Positions 23,001 through 29,909 of a stretch of 64,000 nucleotides of DNA are shown here, piece by piece. Numbering within the stretch: position 1 is the stretch's first letter; each line of letters begins with the position of its first letter. The stretch is from NCBI GenBank assembly GCA_029834535.1, contig JAQMWT010000439.1, forward strand, positions 62,001 through 126,000. The letters run 5' to 3'. This DNA comes from Chrysophaeum taylorii (lineage: Eukaryota > Sar > Pelagophyceae > Pelagomonadales > Pelagomonadaceae). A model generated the notes under the pieces. The model was not told the origin of the DNA. It was given only the letters and a program-made list of their open reading frames with translations, and did not search any database. Made by a program: the position numbers and the translations under genes.

Positions 23001-23161
23001 CGTCCTCGACGCCGATCAGCGATAGCCCCTTCGCACTGTCTCTCGTCAACGGCAACGCGACAACGGCGAACGACTTATACCGCAGCTCGGTCCAGATTGT
23101 TGCAGACGGCCAGCCGAGTTGGCTCGAATACCTTCGGGCTGAGAGTAAGGAGAGTAGGTAG
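17084..23161 (+). CDS. Giant secreted protein with EGF-like, Calx-beta, PA14 and filamin-type modules
   Basis: A single exon of 2025 residues. ATG 17084 begins MIIRTSPHLLVVVALMAAGF, a signal peptide. Then come two EGF/laminin-like cysteine modules (about residues 85-170, YGYCDRRTGTCHCEIGYRGI), furin-like cysteine repeats (to about 235) and a Calx-beta domain (about 320-440, ending LTVLDDDD). Three PA14-like domains follow (about residues 525-690, 1300-1470 and 1825-1960), each with a W-T-G or W-I-G core and an FDW or YDW strand, for example FASVRWTGRL. Filamin/ABP280-like Ig repeats fill the spaces, recognised by the recurring ITARDVGGN-type strand and IAGSPF ends. There is no transmembrane helix or GPI-like tail. 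Many N-glycosylation sites are present. A role in the cell coat, a scale or flagellar surface, or adhesion is inferred. Confidence 0.85.
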   Translation: MIIRTSPHLLVVVALMAAGFQKFDPDAESYGPFRPYERGFVGVVDAPENLLRERANEGSPSSLTHPRQWGDVPERQICPGMVGPLNTKYYCRGKEYGYCDRRTGTCHCEIGYRGIDCFDCTPTHYRVGELCYPKRVCPSTEMGQCSGAGTCNYTTGTCACMEHRAGDDCGLPRCHSLFDELCEECSNATCVRCLEGYFYSPTELRCVGCAARHDPRCHACDESSCLECIDPLLRSIRRSGRRSTDFDLPEDELERELSLYLPYATQRTDFFDEAEPFRVVPNYGGDKPPLWAFAKRCDQGFDGDRSWNCSGVNESHVMCGHEGTISWSSPTYEVSEAAQVVRLTARRTGGGVGTARVRYAMHHVTTDGSDLSATAFYTTSSLLEFSPGIVELSFLVTVHDDRDAEFDETAVFELLAPDGGATLGPQRRATLTVLDDDDASRTTARYSLFGGDWRGVAGVASEVVVHAFSGTGARRRVGGDMFHLELAPKVRGVAVVASLVDLGNGTYVGNWTATVCGNYTARCWLAVGGGLRGYYYGDVFLRRLVVSRVDRQVHFDWELGLLAGAGSREAEVGPDFASVRWTGRLRPDEDNAYNLTVVAVGDGLGARLWIDGHLLIDAWDVKEEPCGEKTVSNLTLAAGYFHKVVLDLRVTRYSGDGTHRGPAPEIAGGRAKQLSFEWASSTLPRAVIPAENLFFLDELPDVFDALVVSGSTSAAHTFAQGSSAVEAGQALRYDILLCDVFGNRRDDVGTLFGLREAATAYDLRATSAYALEFDGLSGIVANLSLEVPAPGASTTIGVRSHVASLTFDRETATTTAVMYPTIAGVYQLDVRFASNSTLSKYATHYVPTTQRTPIEASPFYVAVYPAKALAALCRPTGRGLRHGIAGEMSTFSIVSVDALDNERRVGGDVFEVLVRFVDFGGDDWSRVGGGSLAEWEAAVSGPDAPMDIVVHGKVRDAQNGTHFASVRPTVAGRHMLHVTLNGLDVKDSPFVLHVVPAVVSAQRSTAEGVGLKNATVNVSASLVATARDEFGNPVPGSEADLSCRVVSPRPSNGSCHTPFGNGSIVCSYVPLGSGPGLLAVTYDDAHIDGSPFAIHVRDAVTYGPTSTASGVGLSAAEAGVTATFVITARDVGGNIIDDAYLERRSNFSVELMSGNDAEVFGDVAPLGGGMYLASYNATKSGTYVLEVRDADTGIEIAGSPFSPFVVPTTVSAFHSKVAGVGVDEDVETCRRHAVTVTAYDRFGNQHLNSTERVFGDIVGGLATNGSSGEYDEHLRIAGVPLGSGEYDLTYLPRVAGHREHRYYFLEPGIDTFVYGELDFTRLVRWRVDPAIDFDWGAYVPDDGGDHDSFMLPLMTGDATAHERDPLKSDFFSIRWIGKLKFPDIVEEFGLRVYADPGAIAAVKIDDIIVLGNSSDGQFGKWQGAFTPSTEGQLHDIEVTYQHELGNSSFIRLEWTRTSARNWTIVPADAFCRPVLIKNTTYHNTIYTGIAHFTSSTVTGTKKTYPSSVWNDVAVVEVRDSCANLRSAVFDSDPVAVIAYGRQRLLATVLDHGNSTYTASILVDIAGNYTLVAVVGPSAVAAAVASVGDTLSAYASRTQAELAFVGSQVRGSPWVVEFEPGPFSPLATSASGAPLGPRGVTAGVRGRVVVQARDSTYNRLLVATPSEAAKLSASLLLHGRGGGGTVLMQDVVAVHASSGNYAVDFTLTVAGTYALSIKYENVDIAGSPYNVRCHPAATNATTTSARGSVPRVALAGVVAEPSRRFVVQARDEYRNSQLVGGSIFRVQLRGAQRVVGIADDRDDGTYAVRFSSQNLTVGEYEVNVELANRQHGEGGLTASYFANGVLFGEPAVVRVDPGPIIYDWGTGEVSPGARDHASVRWTGFLLAPRTAPFEIEVEVADTDDVARVFVDGALVVHTFRHLEKVGTGIVHMVADALYSLTLELEESTSSAALALRWSSDEIAKQPIAAYFLFPSSTPISDSPFALSLVNGNATTANDLYRSSVQIVADGQPSWLEYLRAESKESR

Positions 23162-23193
23162 GGTTAGTGGTATATCCGGCACGGTCCGAGAAG

Positions 23194-23964
23194 ATGATCT
23201 CCGAGCAGCAGCAGCAGTTCGTCCGTGGCGTGGCGTCGAGTGGGGAGGCGATCGCGTCGTTGAGCGAGGCCAGGGAGAGGCTGAGCTTGTGCGGCAAGGA
23301 TGAGGAGTTGTTTATGACCCCGAGAAGGTACAGCGACGAGTCGTCGTGCGAGGGGAGCGAAGAAGACGGGAGTCTTTACAGCGGCGCGCGTCCGCGCGCC
23401 TCAAGCCGGTTTCCGCTCCTCGAGGCGGCGCGGTTCGTGGACGCAACGATTTCGATGTTCCTCGACGAGCTCTGCGTAGCTTACGATCTCGAGGGCAGGA
23501 GGTTTCGTGCCTTTCTCGTCAAGCGCGTCCAGGCCTCGGCGTCTAAGAGCGACCACTTCGATCCCGAGGAGTGGATCGCGCGCTACTGCCAGCACGAGGC
23601 AAAGGCGAGAGGCGCTTTTGAGACTGGAGACTTCATGGGGTGGCTGGCCAAGAAGGGCCGCATCAATCGCGCCTGGCGGCGCCGTCTCTTTTGGCTCGAC
23701 GGCAGTAACACGCTCAGATACGCGCGCGACATCGGCGAGCCCGCGCGTGGCGACATGGAGCTCTGCGGCGGCTGCGACGTTGTTGAGGCTCTCGACAGCA
23801 CGGAGGAAAGGCGGGTCGACCTCGGGTTCGCGATCCGGACGCCCCACCGCACTTTGTACATCCGCGCCGACGACGAGTGGCAGCACAAGGCGTGGGTCGC
23901 CATGCTGCGGTCTGTTGTCAATCGACAGCCTCCGGGAAACAGCGAGGGTTATTATTCTGAGTAG
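23194..23964 (+). CDS. C-terminal PH-domain protein
   Basis: 256 residues in one exon. ATG 23194 (MISEQQQQFV) lies only 32 bp after the stop of the giant protein on the same strand. The N-terminal half is helical and unrecognised (FLDELCVAYDLEGRRFRAFL). The C-terminal ~105 residues form a PH domain: GDFMGWLAKKGRINRAWRRR opens it, RLFWLDGSNTLRYA forms the next strands, and EWQHKAWVAMLRSVVN is the closing helix with its conserved Trp. PH domains bind phosphoinositides or proteins, so membrane recruitment is inferred. Confidence 0.8.
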   Translation: MISEQQQQFVRGVASSGEAIASLSEARERLSLCGKDEELFMTPRRYSDESSCEGSEEDGSLYSGARPRASSRFPLLEAARFVDATISMFLDELCVAYDLEGRRFRAFLVKRVQASASKSDHFDPEEWIARYCQHEAKARGAFETGDFMGWLAKKGRINRAWRRRLFWLDGSNTLRYARDIGEPARGDMELCGGCDVVEALDSTEERRVDLGFAIRTPHRTLYIRADDEWQHKAWVAMLRSVVNRQPPGNSEGYYSE

Positions 23965-24365
23965 GGGGTGCGTTGCTGTTTCATCCGGCGCAGGTTGGCA
24001 CCTGTTCGCCCTCCCGGGCGCGCCGGTTGGAAGCCGGAACGTTCGCATCGGGACGGGTTATGGCTGATGGGCGCAGAAGGAGCCGCTTACGACGAGATAG
24101 TTGTATGTCAAATCGCGGTCTCCGCGTCGCATGGCGACAGGCGTCAAATCTCCCCCGAAGCGCCCCTCGTCTCTTTCTTTCTGGATCCTGCGCGTTGTAT
24201 ACGGCGCTGGGATTTAGGCGTAAACTCGGAGGTTAGCGAACGTGCGGTGATCACAGCAACTTAGATTGGTGGCGTCGACCTGGAAAATGAGAGTGGCATT
24301 AGATGTACACGTACCGGTACACGTACCGGTAGTAACCCCCCTACTTTTTCGGCGTTGTGTGCTGG
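23965..24365. other. Intergenic region with a dispersed repeat
   Basis: Holds a repeat shared in inverted orientation with 56404-56530 (listed separately) and, at about 24302-24331, two direct copies of a 12-bp unit containing the palindrome ACCGGT. No gene was seen. Confidence 0.6.
23984..24108 (+). repeat. Dispersed repeat, copy A
   Basis: About 105-125 bp matching the reverse complement of 56404-56530 at roughly 85% by eye, including a run around GGTTGGAAGCCGGAACGTTC that is identical. It encodes nothing recognisable. It may be a short non-autonomous transposon or SINE fragment; no terminal repeats or target duplication were identified. Confidence 0.65.
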
Positions 24366-25673
24366 ATGAAGGTGGCCGCATTCCTTAGCGTGTTCGGGTC
24401 GTGTCGCGGGTGCCGCGTCGCCGTGTGCGTCGTCGGACACGTGCGGTCGTTCGTCCAGCCGCACGTCCGACGCGCGATGCGGACGCGTCTTGTCGAGGCT
24501 CTCGAATGCGATGTGGAGACCTATTTTTATCTTGGGTTAGACGATCCCGTCGTGGAGCCCCGGCGCACTTGGGACGCCTTCTCGCGCGCTCCGGTGGCGA
24601 GCGATGCCGAGGTACGCGCGGCGGCGGCCGAGTTTCCGCGGCCGCGGCTTGAGTTGCACCGGGGCGACGGTCCGCGTTTTGTTCCGGTCCCTTTCGCGAA
24701 CGCGCTCTCGCAGCTGCTCAACGTCGCGGCGTGCTGGGCGCTCGTCGAGGCTGGAGAGGACGAGGGTGGAAGGTACGATTGGGTCGTCCGCACGCGGCCC
24801 GACCTCGCATGGGTGGACCCAGTACCTCCGCTCGCGTCGTTCCGGGCTGACCGCGTCTACGTGCCCGCGCACTATTGGCCTCTCGCCGACCAGGTTGCTC
24901 TGGTGCCCCGCGACCTCGCTCCCGCCTTCTTTAGCAGCATCGAAGCCCTCCTCGCGATCCCTAATTCTTCCTGCGCCGACTGGCTCGTCGCGGGCGCCGG
25001 GGTCCCCGAGAGTGCCCTCTTTCGTCACCTCGCCGCCCGCGAAATTCCTGTCCAAATCTACGACGGCTTCGTCTATGTCACGGCGCGCTTCTCGGAAGGG
25101 GCGAACTGCGCGACCCTCCATCTCGCCCGCGCAGCTCCGTGCCTCGCGCTCTTCGACGACGCGCCAGACCGCGCGGAGTGTCAGCGCGCCCTCGCCGCGG
25201 CGTATCGGGAGCGATGCGCGGCGATCTTCCCCAACCCCGTGGGAACCACCATTCCTCCTCCGGAGGAGGCGGACGAGGCTGTTCCGCGGCTCGCGCATCT
25301 TCGGAGTCGACTGGCCTCCGTCGATTATGAAGGAGCCGAGACGGCCCCCCTCGTTCTAACGACCTCGGGCTGGGACCGAGGCCGGGTCGTCGGCCAGCTC
25401 GCGATGGCCTTTTGGCTGCGTCACGAGGTCCGCGCGCATCTGGCGGCAGCCCTCGCCGCACTGGTCGACTTCCTCCTAATCTCGCGTTCCTCGACAACAG
25501 CGGCGGCGGCGGCGGCGGCTCCCCCGCGAAACGTCAGCCTAGCGCTTCAGGCAGCCTTGGTCGACGACTTGTGGGCCGCGCACGTCGGCACCACGCGCTG
25601 TATCCCCGCCTGCGCAGACACCCACGTTGCCAACCTCTGGGAGACACCCCGACCGCTTCGTCTCGAATGCTAA
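24366..25673 (+). CDS. Putative Golgi or secreted glycosyltransferase-like protein
   Basis: A single exon of 435 residues from ATG 24366, with a short hydrophobic start (MKVAAFLSVFGSCRGC). Key stretches are VAVCVVGHVRSFVQPHV near the N-terminus, DVETYFYLGLDDP, then YDWVVRTRPDLAW and RVYVPAHYWPLADQVALVPR. A beta strand with GHVRSF and a later RxRPDLxW motif are features of uncharacterised algal and plant proteins that resemble nucleotide-sugar transferases; the RPD segment could act like a DxD region. The C-terminal ~120 residues carry an Ala run. The donor and acceptor cannot be told. Confidence 0.6.
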   Translation: MKVAAFLSVFGSCRGCRVAVCVVGHVRSFVQPHVRRAMRTRLVEALECDVETYFYLGLDDPVVEPRRTWDAFSRAPVASDAEVRAAAAEFPRPRLELHRGDGPRFVPVPFANALSQLLNVAACWALVEAGEDEGGRYDWVVRTRPDLAWVDPVPPLASFRADRVYVPAHYWPLADQVALVPRDLAPAFFSSIEALLAIPNSSCADWLVAGAGVPESALFRHLAAREIPVQIYDGFVYVTARFSEGANCATLHLARAAPCLALFDDAPDRAECQRALAAAYRERCAAIFPNPVGTTIPPPEEADEAVPRLAHLRSRLASVDYEGAETAPLVLTTSGWDRGRVVGQLAMAFWLRHEVRAHLAAALAALVDFLLISRSSTTAAAAAAAPPRNVSLALQAALVDDLWAAHVGTTRCIPACADTHVANLWETPRPLRLEC

Positions 25674-26704
25674 CCATCATGTTCTCGTGTTTCCGTCGCG
25701 CAGCCCTCGTTGCATCGCGCGGCGGCTTGCCGGCGGCCCTCGGCGCCGCCGCCGCCGCAAGGGCCTCCCGGTGCGATCAGTCCTCGGAGCCGAACCCTTT
25801 GTGGCCGCGCGGCGTGAGCCCGAGGACGATCGAGGCCTTCGTCGACGCGACATTGGAGGACCCATCGATCAACATCAAGGCCATTCCCGACTGGCTCGAG
25901 CGGATCATCTACCGGTCCACGGTCAAGCTCGTGCTGGATCTCGTGTATCGCGGCGTTTCTAAGGTGCACGGGATCGAGCTGATTGGTGGGCACCGGCTGC
26001 TGGTGGACCGGGCCGAGGGCCGAGACGACGACGACGCCTCGGCCCTGCTCGGCCGGGGCTCCGACATCAACACGGCCGCGATCGACGCTATGGTCGACCG
26101 GCTCATGGCGAACCACGCCGTCAATTCGTCCCTCGTCCCCGACTTTCTCGAACGCGAGATCTACGCCAACTGTCTCAAGCTCGTCTTTCGCATCGTCGAC
26201 GCGCTCGCCGCTACGCTCAAGCTCCACGTATGTGGCAACGAGCTCCGCTTCGAGTTCGTCGCGGCGACCTCCTCATGCTCGAAAAATACCACGCAGCAAC
26301 AACAGCTCGCGGCCTCCAAGGTCGACCCCGCTCTCGTCAATTCCCTCGTCGAAAGCGCCCTCGAAGACGACAAATCTCTGCTGTCGATGCTCCCGTTCTA
26401 CCGGACCTTTATGTGTGACGTCCACAAGGCCATCATCGCCGCCGCCCTCGCCGTCATCGACGACGTCCTCCACACCACCGAGCTCCGCGTCATCGACGAG
26501 CGCGTCGCCCTCCTCCTCGCGCCCGCTCTCGTGGCGGCGGCGGCGGCGGCGGCGCCGCCGCCGTCTGAGGTGGTCCACGAGGCGGCGCCCTCCGCCAACG
26601 ACGACCAACTCCGCGCTGCCCAGCGCCAAGCGAGAGTTGCCACCTGCGCCGCAGTCCTGTCCACGCTCGTCGCCATTGCCGCGTGGTCTGCGCCTCCGCG
26701 CTGA
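25667..26704 (+). CDS. Three-repeat, C-terminally anchored protein of unknown function
   Basis: 345 residues from ATG 25667, or 341 from ATG 25679. The first ATG overlaps the stop of the upstream gene (ATGCTAA); the second lies 5 bp after it. The N-terminus (FRRAALVASRGGLPAALG) is basic and Ala-rich, like an organelle-targeting peptide. Three copies of a ~60-residue module follow at about residues 60-120, 145-205 and 225-285. Each runs F/L-V-D/E...ALEDD or similar, then PDWLERIIY or PDFLEREIY or LPFYRTFMCD, then a helix and a short strand (GIELIG, LKLHVCG, TELRVID). The C-terminus is one hydrophobic helix (VATCAAVLSTLVAIAAW). The family is unrecognised. Confidence 0.65.
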   Translation: MLTIMFSCFRRAALVASRGGLPAALGAAAAARASRCDQSSEPNPLWPRGVSPRTIEAFVDATLEDPSINIKAIPDWLERIIYRSTVKLVLDLVYRGVSKVHGIELIGGHRLLVDRAEGRDDDDASALLGRGSDINTAAIDAMVDRLMANHAVNSSLVPDFLEREIYANCLKLVFRIVDALAATLKLHVCGNELRFEFVAATSSCSKNTTQQQQLAASKVDPALVNSLVESALEDDKSLLSMLPFYRTFMCDVHKAIIAAALAVIDDVLHTTELRVIDERVALLLAPALVAAAAAAAPPPSEVVHEAAPSANDDQLRAAQRQARVATCAAVLSTLVAIAAWSAPPR

Positions 26705-26757
26705 ATTTTGCCCTTTTACTGATATTATATATAAGCTACGACGCCCCCGCGCCCAAT

Positions 26758-26786
26758 TATCATCATCATCATCATCATCATCATCA
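26758..26786 (+). repeat. ATC trinucleotide microsatellite
   Basis: About nine ATC units between two convergent genes; its right end touches the stop codon of the roadblock gene. Confidence 0.85.
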
Positions 26787-27347
26787 CTCGGCCTTCTTTT
26801 CCTCGGCTTCGGCGGCTGCCTCCTTGGGGATCACCGCTTCCTCCATTTGGACCACGACCAGCGTGAAGTTGCCGTGTTGTGAGATTATCATTTCGTAAAA
26901 GCTGGTTTTCAACCTTAACGATTCGACTTCGTTCTGCGTGCAGACGTCACACCAAAAGTCCGCCGCGGTGTAGCTTTTGCGAGCGTACCTCGGGCGCTTC
27001 GAAGAGCTGTCGAATGTGGTCCTTTGCTTTGGCGCACAAGTCCAACACCTAAGAAGAGACCTCACCGCGAAACGCCGGCGAAGACGAACGAGGTACGCGT
27101 GGTGCACGGCCGTCTTGTATTCCATTTGCTCATGTCTGATGACGATGCCTGCGCCACAAATGAGAGCACGAAGGTTAGAAAAATACACTGACGTTCACGT
27201 TCACGCACGCACCATCGTTGTTCATAATAACGAAGCCGTGGAAGCCCTTGTTTTTCTTGAGCTCTTTGATGACCTCGTCGACCTCGTTGGCTTGGTTCCC
27301 CTAAGGAGAGGTCTTCCAGCCCGTTCATGCAAGTTCCTCACAGACAT
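26784..27347 (-). CDS. DYNLRB: Dynein light chain roadblock (LC7) family
   Basis: Five exons: 27347-27342, 27300-27213, 27148-27090, 27048-26989 and 26933-26784, with introns of 41, 64, 41 and 55 nt, all GT-AG. They give 363 nt, 120 residues. The first exon is only ATGTCT. The product begins MSGNQANEVDEVIKELKKNK, then GFHGFVIMNNDGIVIR, AHHAYLV-type helix, and ends with LRLKTSFYEMIISQHGNFTL and VVVQ, the full roadblock fold in order (helix, two strands, helix, strands). A short Glu/Ala/Lys tail is extra. Roadblock dimers bind the dynein intermediate chain in cytoplasmic and axonemal dynein. No single exon shows this on its own. Confidence 0.88.
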
Positions 27348-27516
27348 CGCGTTAGCAAAATACAAAACCGGGTCAAACTAATGAACATCCGGAACAGCAA
27401 TTAACGGCACCCTTATTATACAAAAGGTGGTTACATTCATGAATTACAAAACGAAAGTGAAAACGAAAGTAAAATCAATGTAACGCCCGGCCGAAAACCA
27501 AGGCAACTCAGCCGAG
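27348..27516. promoter_or_regulatory. Shared divergent promoter region
   Basis: This 169-bp AT-rich spacer lies between the roadblock start (minus) and the double-PH protein start (plus). No named element was recognised. Confidence 0.4.
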
Positions 27517-28641
27517 ATGTTCAAGAGCACCAAGGAAAAGAAGCGGAGCGCGCGGCGGGAGATGGTGGTCAAGTCCGACTTCCGGCCGTCGGCGACCTGG
27601 GAGCGGCGTTCATCGTTCTCGCCGGCCAAGGTCGGGTTCCTCGAGAAGAAGGCGACGGGGTTGGGTGGGTTTCAGCGGCGCTACTTCGTCGCCTCAGGCC
27701 ACTACTTGCGGTATTTTTCCGGCGCCGACTGCAAGGAGCTCCTAGCGGCGATCGACGTTGGCCCGGTGCGGTTCGAGGTGCGCGGAAGGCGCGGCTTCGC
27801 TCTGTGCCTCGGCTCGGAGCGCTTTGTCGCGCGCGCCGCCACCGAGGCCGACCGCGACACCTGGCTCGCGACGCTCGCGCTAATGCGCAAGCGCGCGCGC
27901 GCCGAGATGCCCGACAGCGAATCCGACATTTCAAAGAACGGCTTGACGACCAACGTGGACGCGATGCGCGAGTCGATGACGGCGATGCCGGGAGAAAACT
28001 CTCCAGCTGCGGCCTCTGGCGCGCTTTACAAATGGTCCGATCGCGCCTGCACCTGGAAGACGCGGTTCTGCGTCGCGTGCGGTCACTACCTCCGGTACTA
28101 CCACTCGGACCAAGTCGGTGCGCCGCTCCTCGGCGTGATCGACCTCGACAAGGCTCGCGTCGACGCGAGCGACTTGTCCAAGGAATTTTCTCTTGTTTTG
28201 TCCGACCAGTCCGCCATCCGCTTTATGGCCGCCGACGTCGACGCCAAGCAACAGTGGGTCGCGACGCTCTTCGAGATCCAAAACCTTATCGGCCTCTCCG
28301 CCAAGGACGTCCCCAAGCGACCGATGCCTCCACGAGATGACTCGCGCGACCAAGACACCGATACCACTACGAGGACCCACCCGTCGCTCTCCTTCTCTGG
28401 ACTGCATGCCCAGCTCGTGGACCTCCTGGATGACGATGACGATCTTCACAGCGATCACAATGACGACGACAACTCTGCTTCGGACGATGACAGCACCAAC
28501 GCCGCCTTGTTAGAAGACGACCGCCCCTTCCTCGGCCGCCGCCCGCCGCCACCCAGGCGCCGCTACCCGTCCCCCACGCCGCCGCCCCCCAAGCCCTGCT
28601 GTTTATCCCTCTGTCCGTCCGTGGTCTCGGCCGCAGGCTGA
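27517..28641 (+). CDS. Tandem PH-domain protein
   Basis: A single exon of 374 residues. PH domain 1 covers about residues 36-130 (KVGFLEKKATGLGGFQRRYF ... DTWLATLALMRKRA), PH domain 2 about 165-265 (GALYKWSDRACTWKTRFC ... QQWVATLFEIQNL). Both have the closing Trp of the C-terminal helix. An acidic Asp/Ser tail (LLDDDDDLHSDHND) and a final Pro/Arg segment follow. Phosphoinositide or protein binding is inferred. It is divergent from the roadblock gene and convergent with the MYND gene. Confidence 0.85.
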   Translation: MFKSTKEKKRSARREMVVKSDFRPSATWERRSSFSPAKVGFLEKKATGLGGFQRRYFVASGHYLRYFSGADCKELLAAIDVGPVRFEVRGRRGFALCLGSERFVARAATEADRDTWLATLALMRKRARAEMPDSESDISKNGLTTNVDAMRESMTAMPGENSPAAASGALYKWSDRACTWKTRFCVACGHYLRYYHSDQVGAPLLGVIDLDKARVDASDLSKEFSLVLSDQSAIRFMAADVDAKQQWVATLFEIQNLIGLSAKDVPKRPMPPRDDSRDQDTDTTTRTHPSLSFSGLHAQLVDLLDDDDDLHSDHNDDDNSASDDDSTNAALLEDDRPFLGRRPPPPRRRYPSPTPPPPKPCCLSLCPSVVSAAG

Positions 28642-28817
28642 AAAAAAAAGGGAACTGTATCGTCTCGTGGACTCTCTTTTTTTACGAGATCGACGGATCG
28701 TGACTTGTCGTGATGATGATGCTGATCCCCCGTCCTCCCGAAGGCGCCTTGCCGAGTGGCCGTCGAGATTATTTGTTTAGAACACCTGGGGTATTTAGAT
28801 AACGCGCGCCACCCTAA

Positions 28818-29867
28818 TCAAGAAGACGAATCTGCTCCGGTGGTAGTGTCGCGCTGGAGGCGTCTGAGTAAGCCGACCGCGCCAGCCGTTTCGAAGTGGT
28901 CCGGGCCGAGAATGCGGCGCATGGCATCGACGGCCGGCAGCAAGATGGTCCTGGCTTCGTCGAGCTTCCGCGTGCGGTGGAGCGTCTGCGCCAAAGAAAC
29001 GCGGGCGACGAGGGTGTCCCGGTGGTCGGGACCCTGGATCTCGAGGCGAGCGGCGACCGACTCGCGCATATATCGCTCGGCCGTGCGCGCGAGAGGCTGT
29101 TCTTCTTCTTCTTCTTCCGTGGTGGTCTTGATCATCATGAGCAGGTAGCCGGCCATATTCTCCTTGGTCCGCAGCGTGTCGAGGTGGGTCGCGCCGAGTC
29201 GCGCCTCGCGCCACGCGAGGACTTGGCGCTGAAGCGCGAGCGCCTCGACGTGCCTGCCGAGCATAAAAAGCCCGAAAGCAATATTCCCGTGCACGGCGTA
29301 GACTTCGTTGTGGTCTTCGCCGTAGAGTCGGCGCGCGACGTGGATACTCCTGCGCAAAATTCGAATGGCGACCGCGTGCTCCTTGATCCGATACAGCGCG
29401 CTCGCGAGCATCGTCTCCGACGCAAGACGCTTTTCGCCGTCGGCGCTCCGCCACCGCTTCCAGCACGCCAAGCTCAACTCGAGCTCGACGACTCCGATGT
29501 ACTTCTGCTTGCACGTCGGACATCGGATCCAGCTCGACTGGTCGTAACGCTTGGCGTCCGCTACGGCGACCTCGACGAAGCACGTGACGTGTGCGCACCC
29601 CGCGTTCCCCCGGCACGCGCACCCGCCTCGAACGAGGTTCCCGGGCTCGCAGCACACCCAGCACGTGCTTCCGGGCTCGGTTTCGACGTCCGCGAAAAGC
29701 GTCCGCCCGCGAGCGGAAGCCGCCTCGATGGCATCCTCGAGCCCCACGCAAGACGACTTGTGCCGCCGCCAGTCGTCCTTCTGACACTTGGCACTGCAAT
29801 AAAAGCGTTCGCCGCACCGACCGCAACACTTGCTCGCTTGCTCACGACGACACACAGCACACTTCAT
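28818..29867 (-). CDS. MYND zinc finger, RING-variant and TPR protein
   Basis: 349 residues from ATG 29867; the open frame extends upstream but the MYND finger starts exactly here. Residues 3-40 form a MYND finger (CAVCRREQASKCCGRCGERF then YCSAKCQ and HKSSC). Residues about 68-125 hold a second Cys/His cluster (CWVCCEPG ... CACRGNAGCAHVTCF ... CPTCKQKY), which has the C4HC3 spacing of a RING-variant finger. The C-terminal 190 residues are kinesin-light-chain-like TPRs (LYGEDHNEVYAVHGNIAFGL, LGPDHFETAGAVGLLRRL). The finger pair suggests an E2-binding or protein-interaction role; ubiquitin-ligase activity is a guess. Confidence 0.82.
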   Translation of the reverse strand: MKCAVCRREQASKCCGRCGERFYCSAKCQKDDWRRHKSSCVGLEDAIEAASARGRTLFADVETEPGSTCWVCCEPGNLVRGGCACRGNAGCAHVTCFVEVAVADAKRYDQSSWIRCPTCKQKYIGVVELELSLACWKRWRSADGEKRLASETMLASALYRIKEHAVAIRILRRSIHVARRLYGEDHNEVYAVHGNIAFGLFMLGRHVEALALQRQVLAWREARLGATHLDTLRTKENMAGYLLMMIKTTTEEEEEEQPLARTAERYMRESVAARLEIQGPDHRDTLVARVSLAQTLHRTRKLDEARTILLPAVDAMRRILGPDHFETAGAVGLLRRLQRDTTTGADSSS

Positions 29868-29909
29868 CGCGGGTATCCGCGTATCGAGGGGTAGGTGGGG
29901 TAGTTGGAT
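29868..29909. promoter_or_regulatory. Very short divergent promoter
   Basis: Only 42 bp separate two divergent start codons, so both promoters and 5' leaders must overlap the genes or be very short. Confidence 0.45.
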
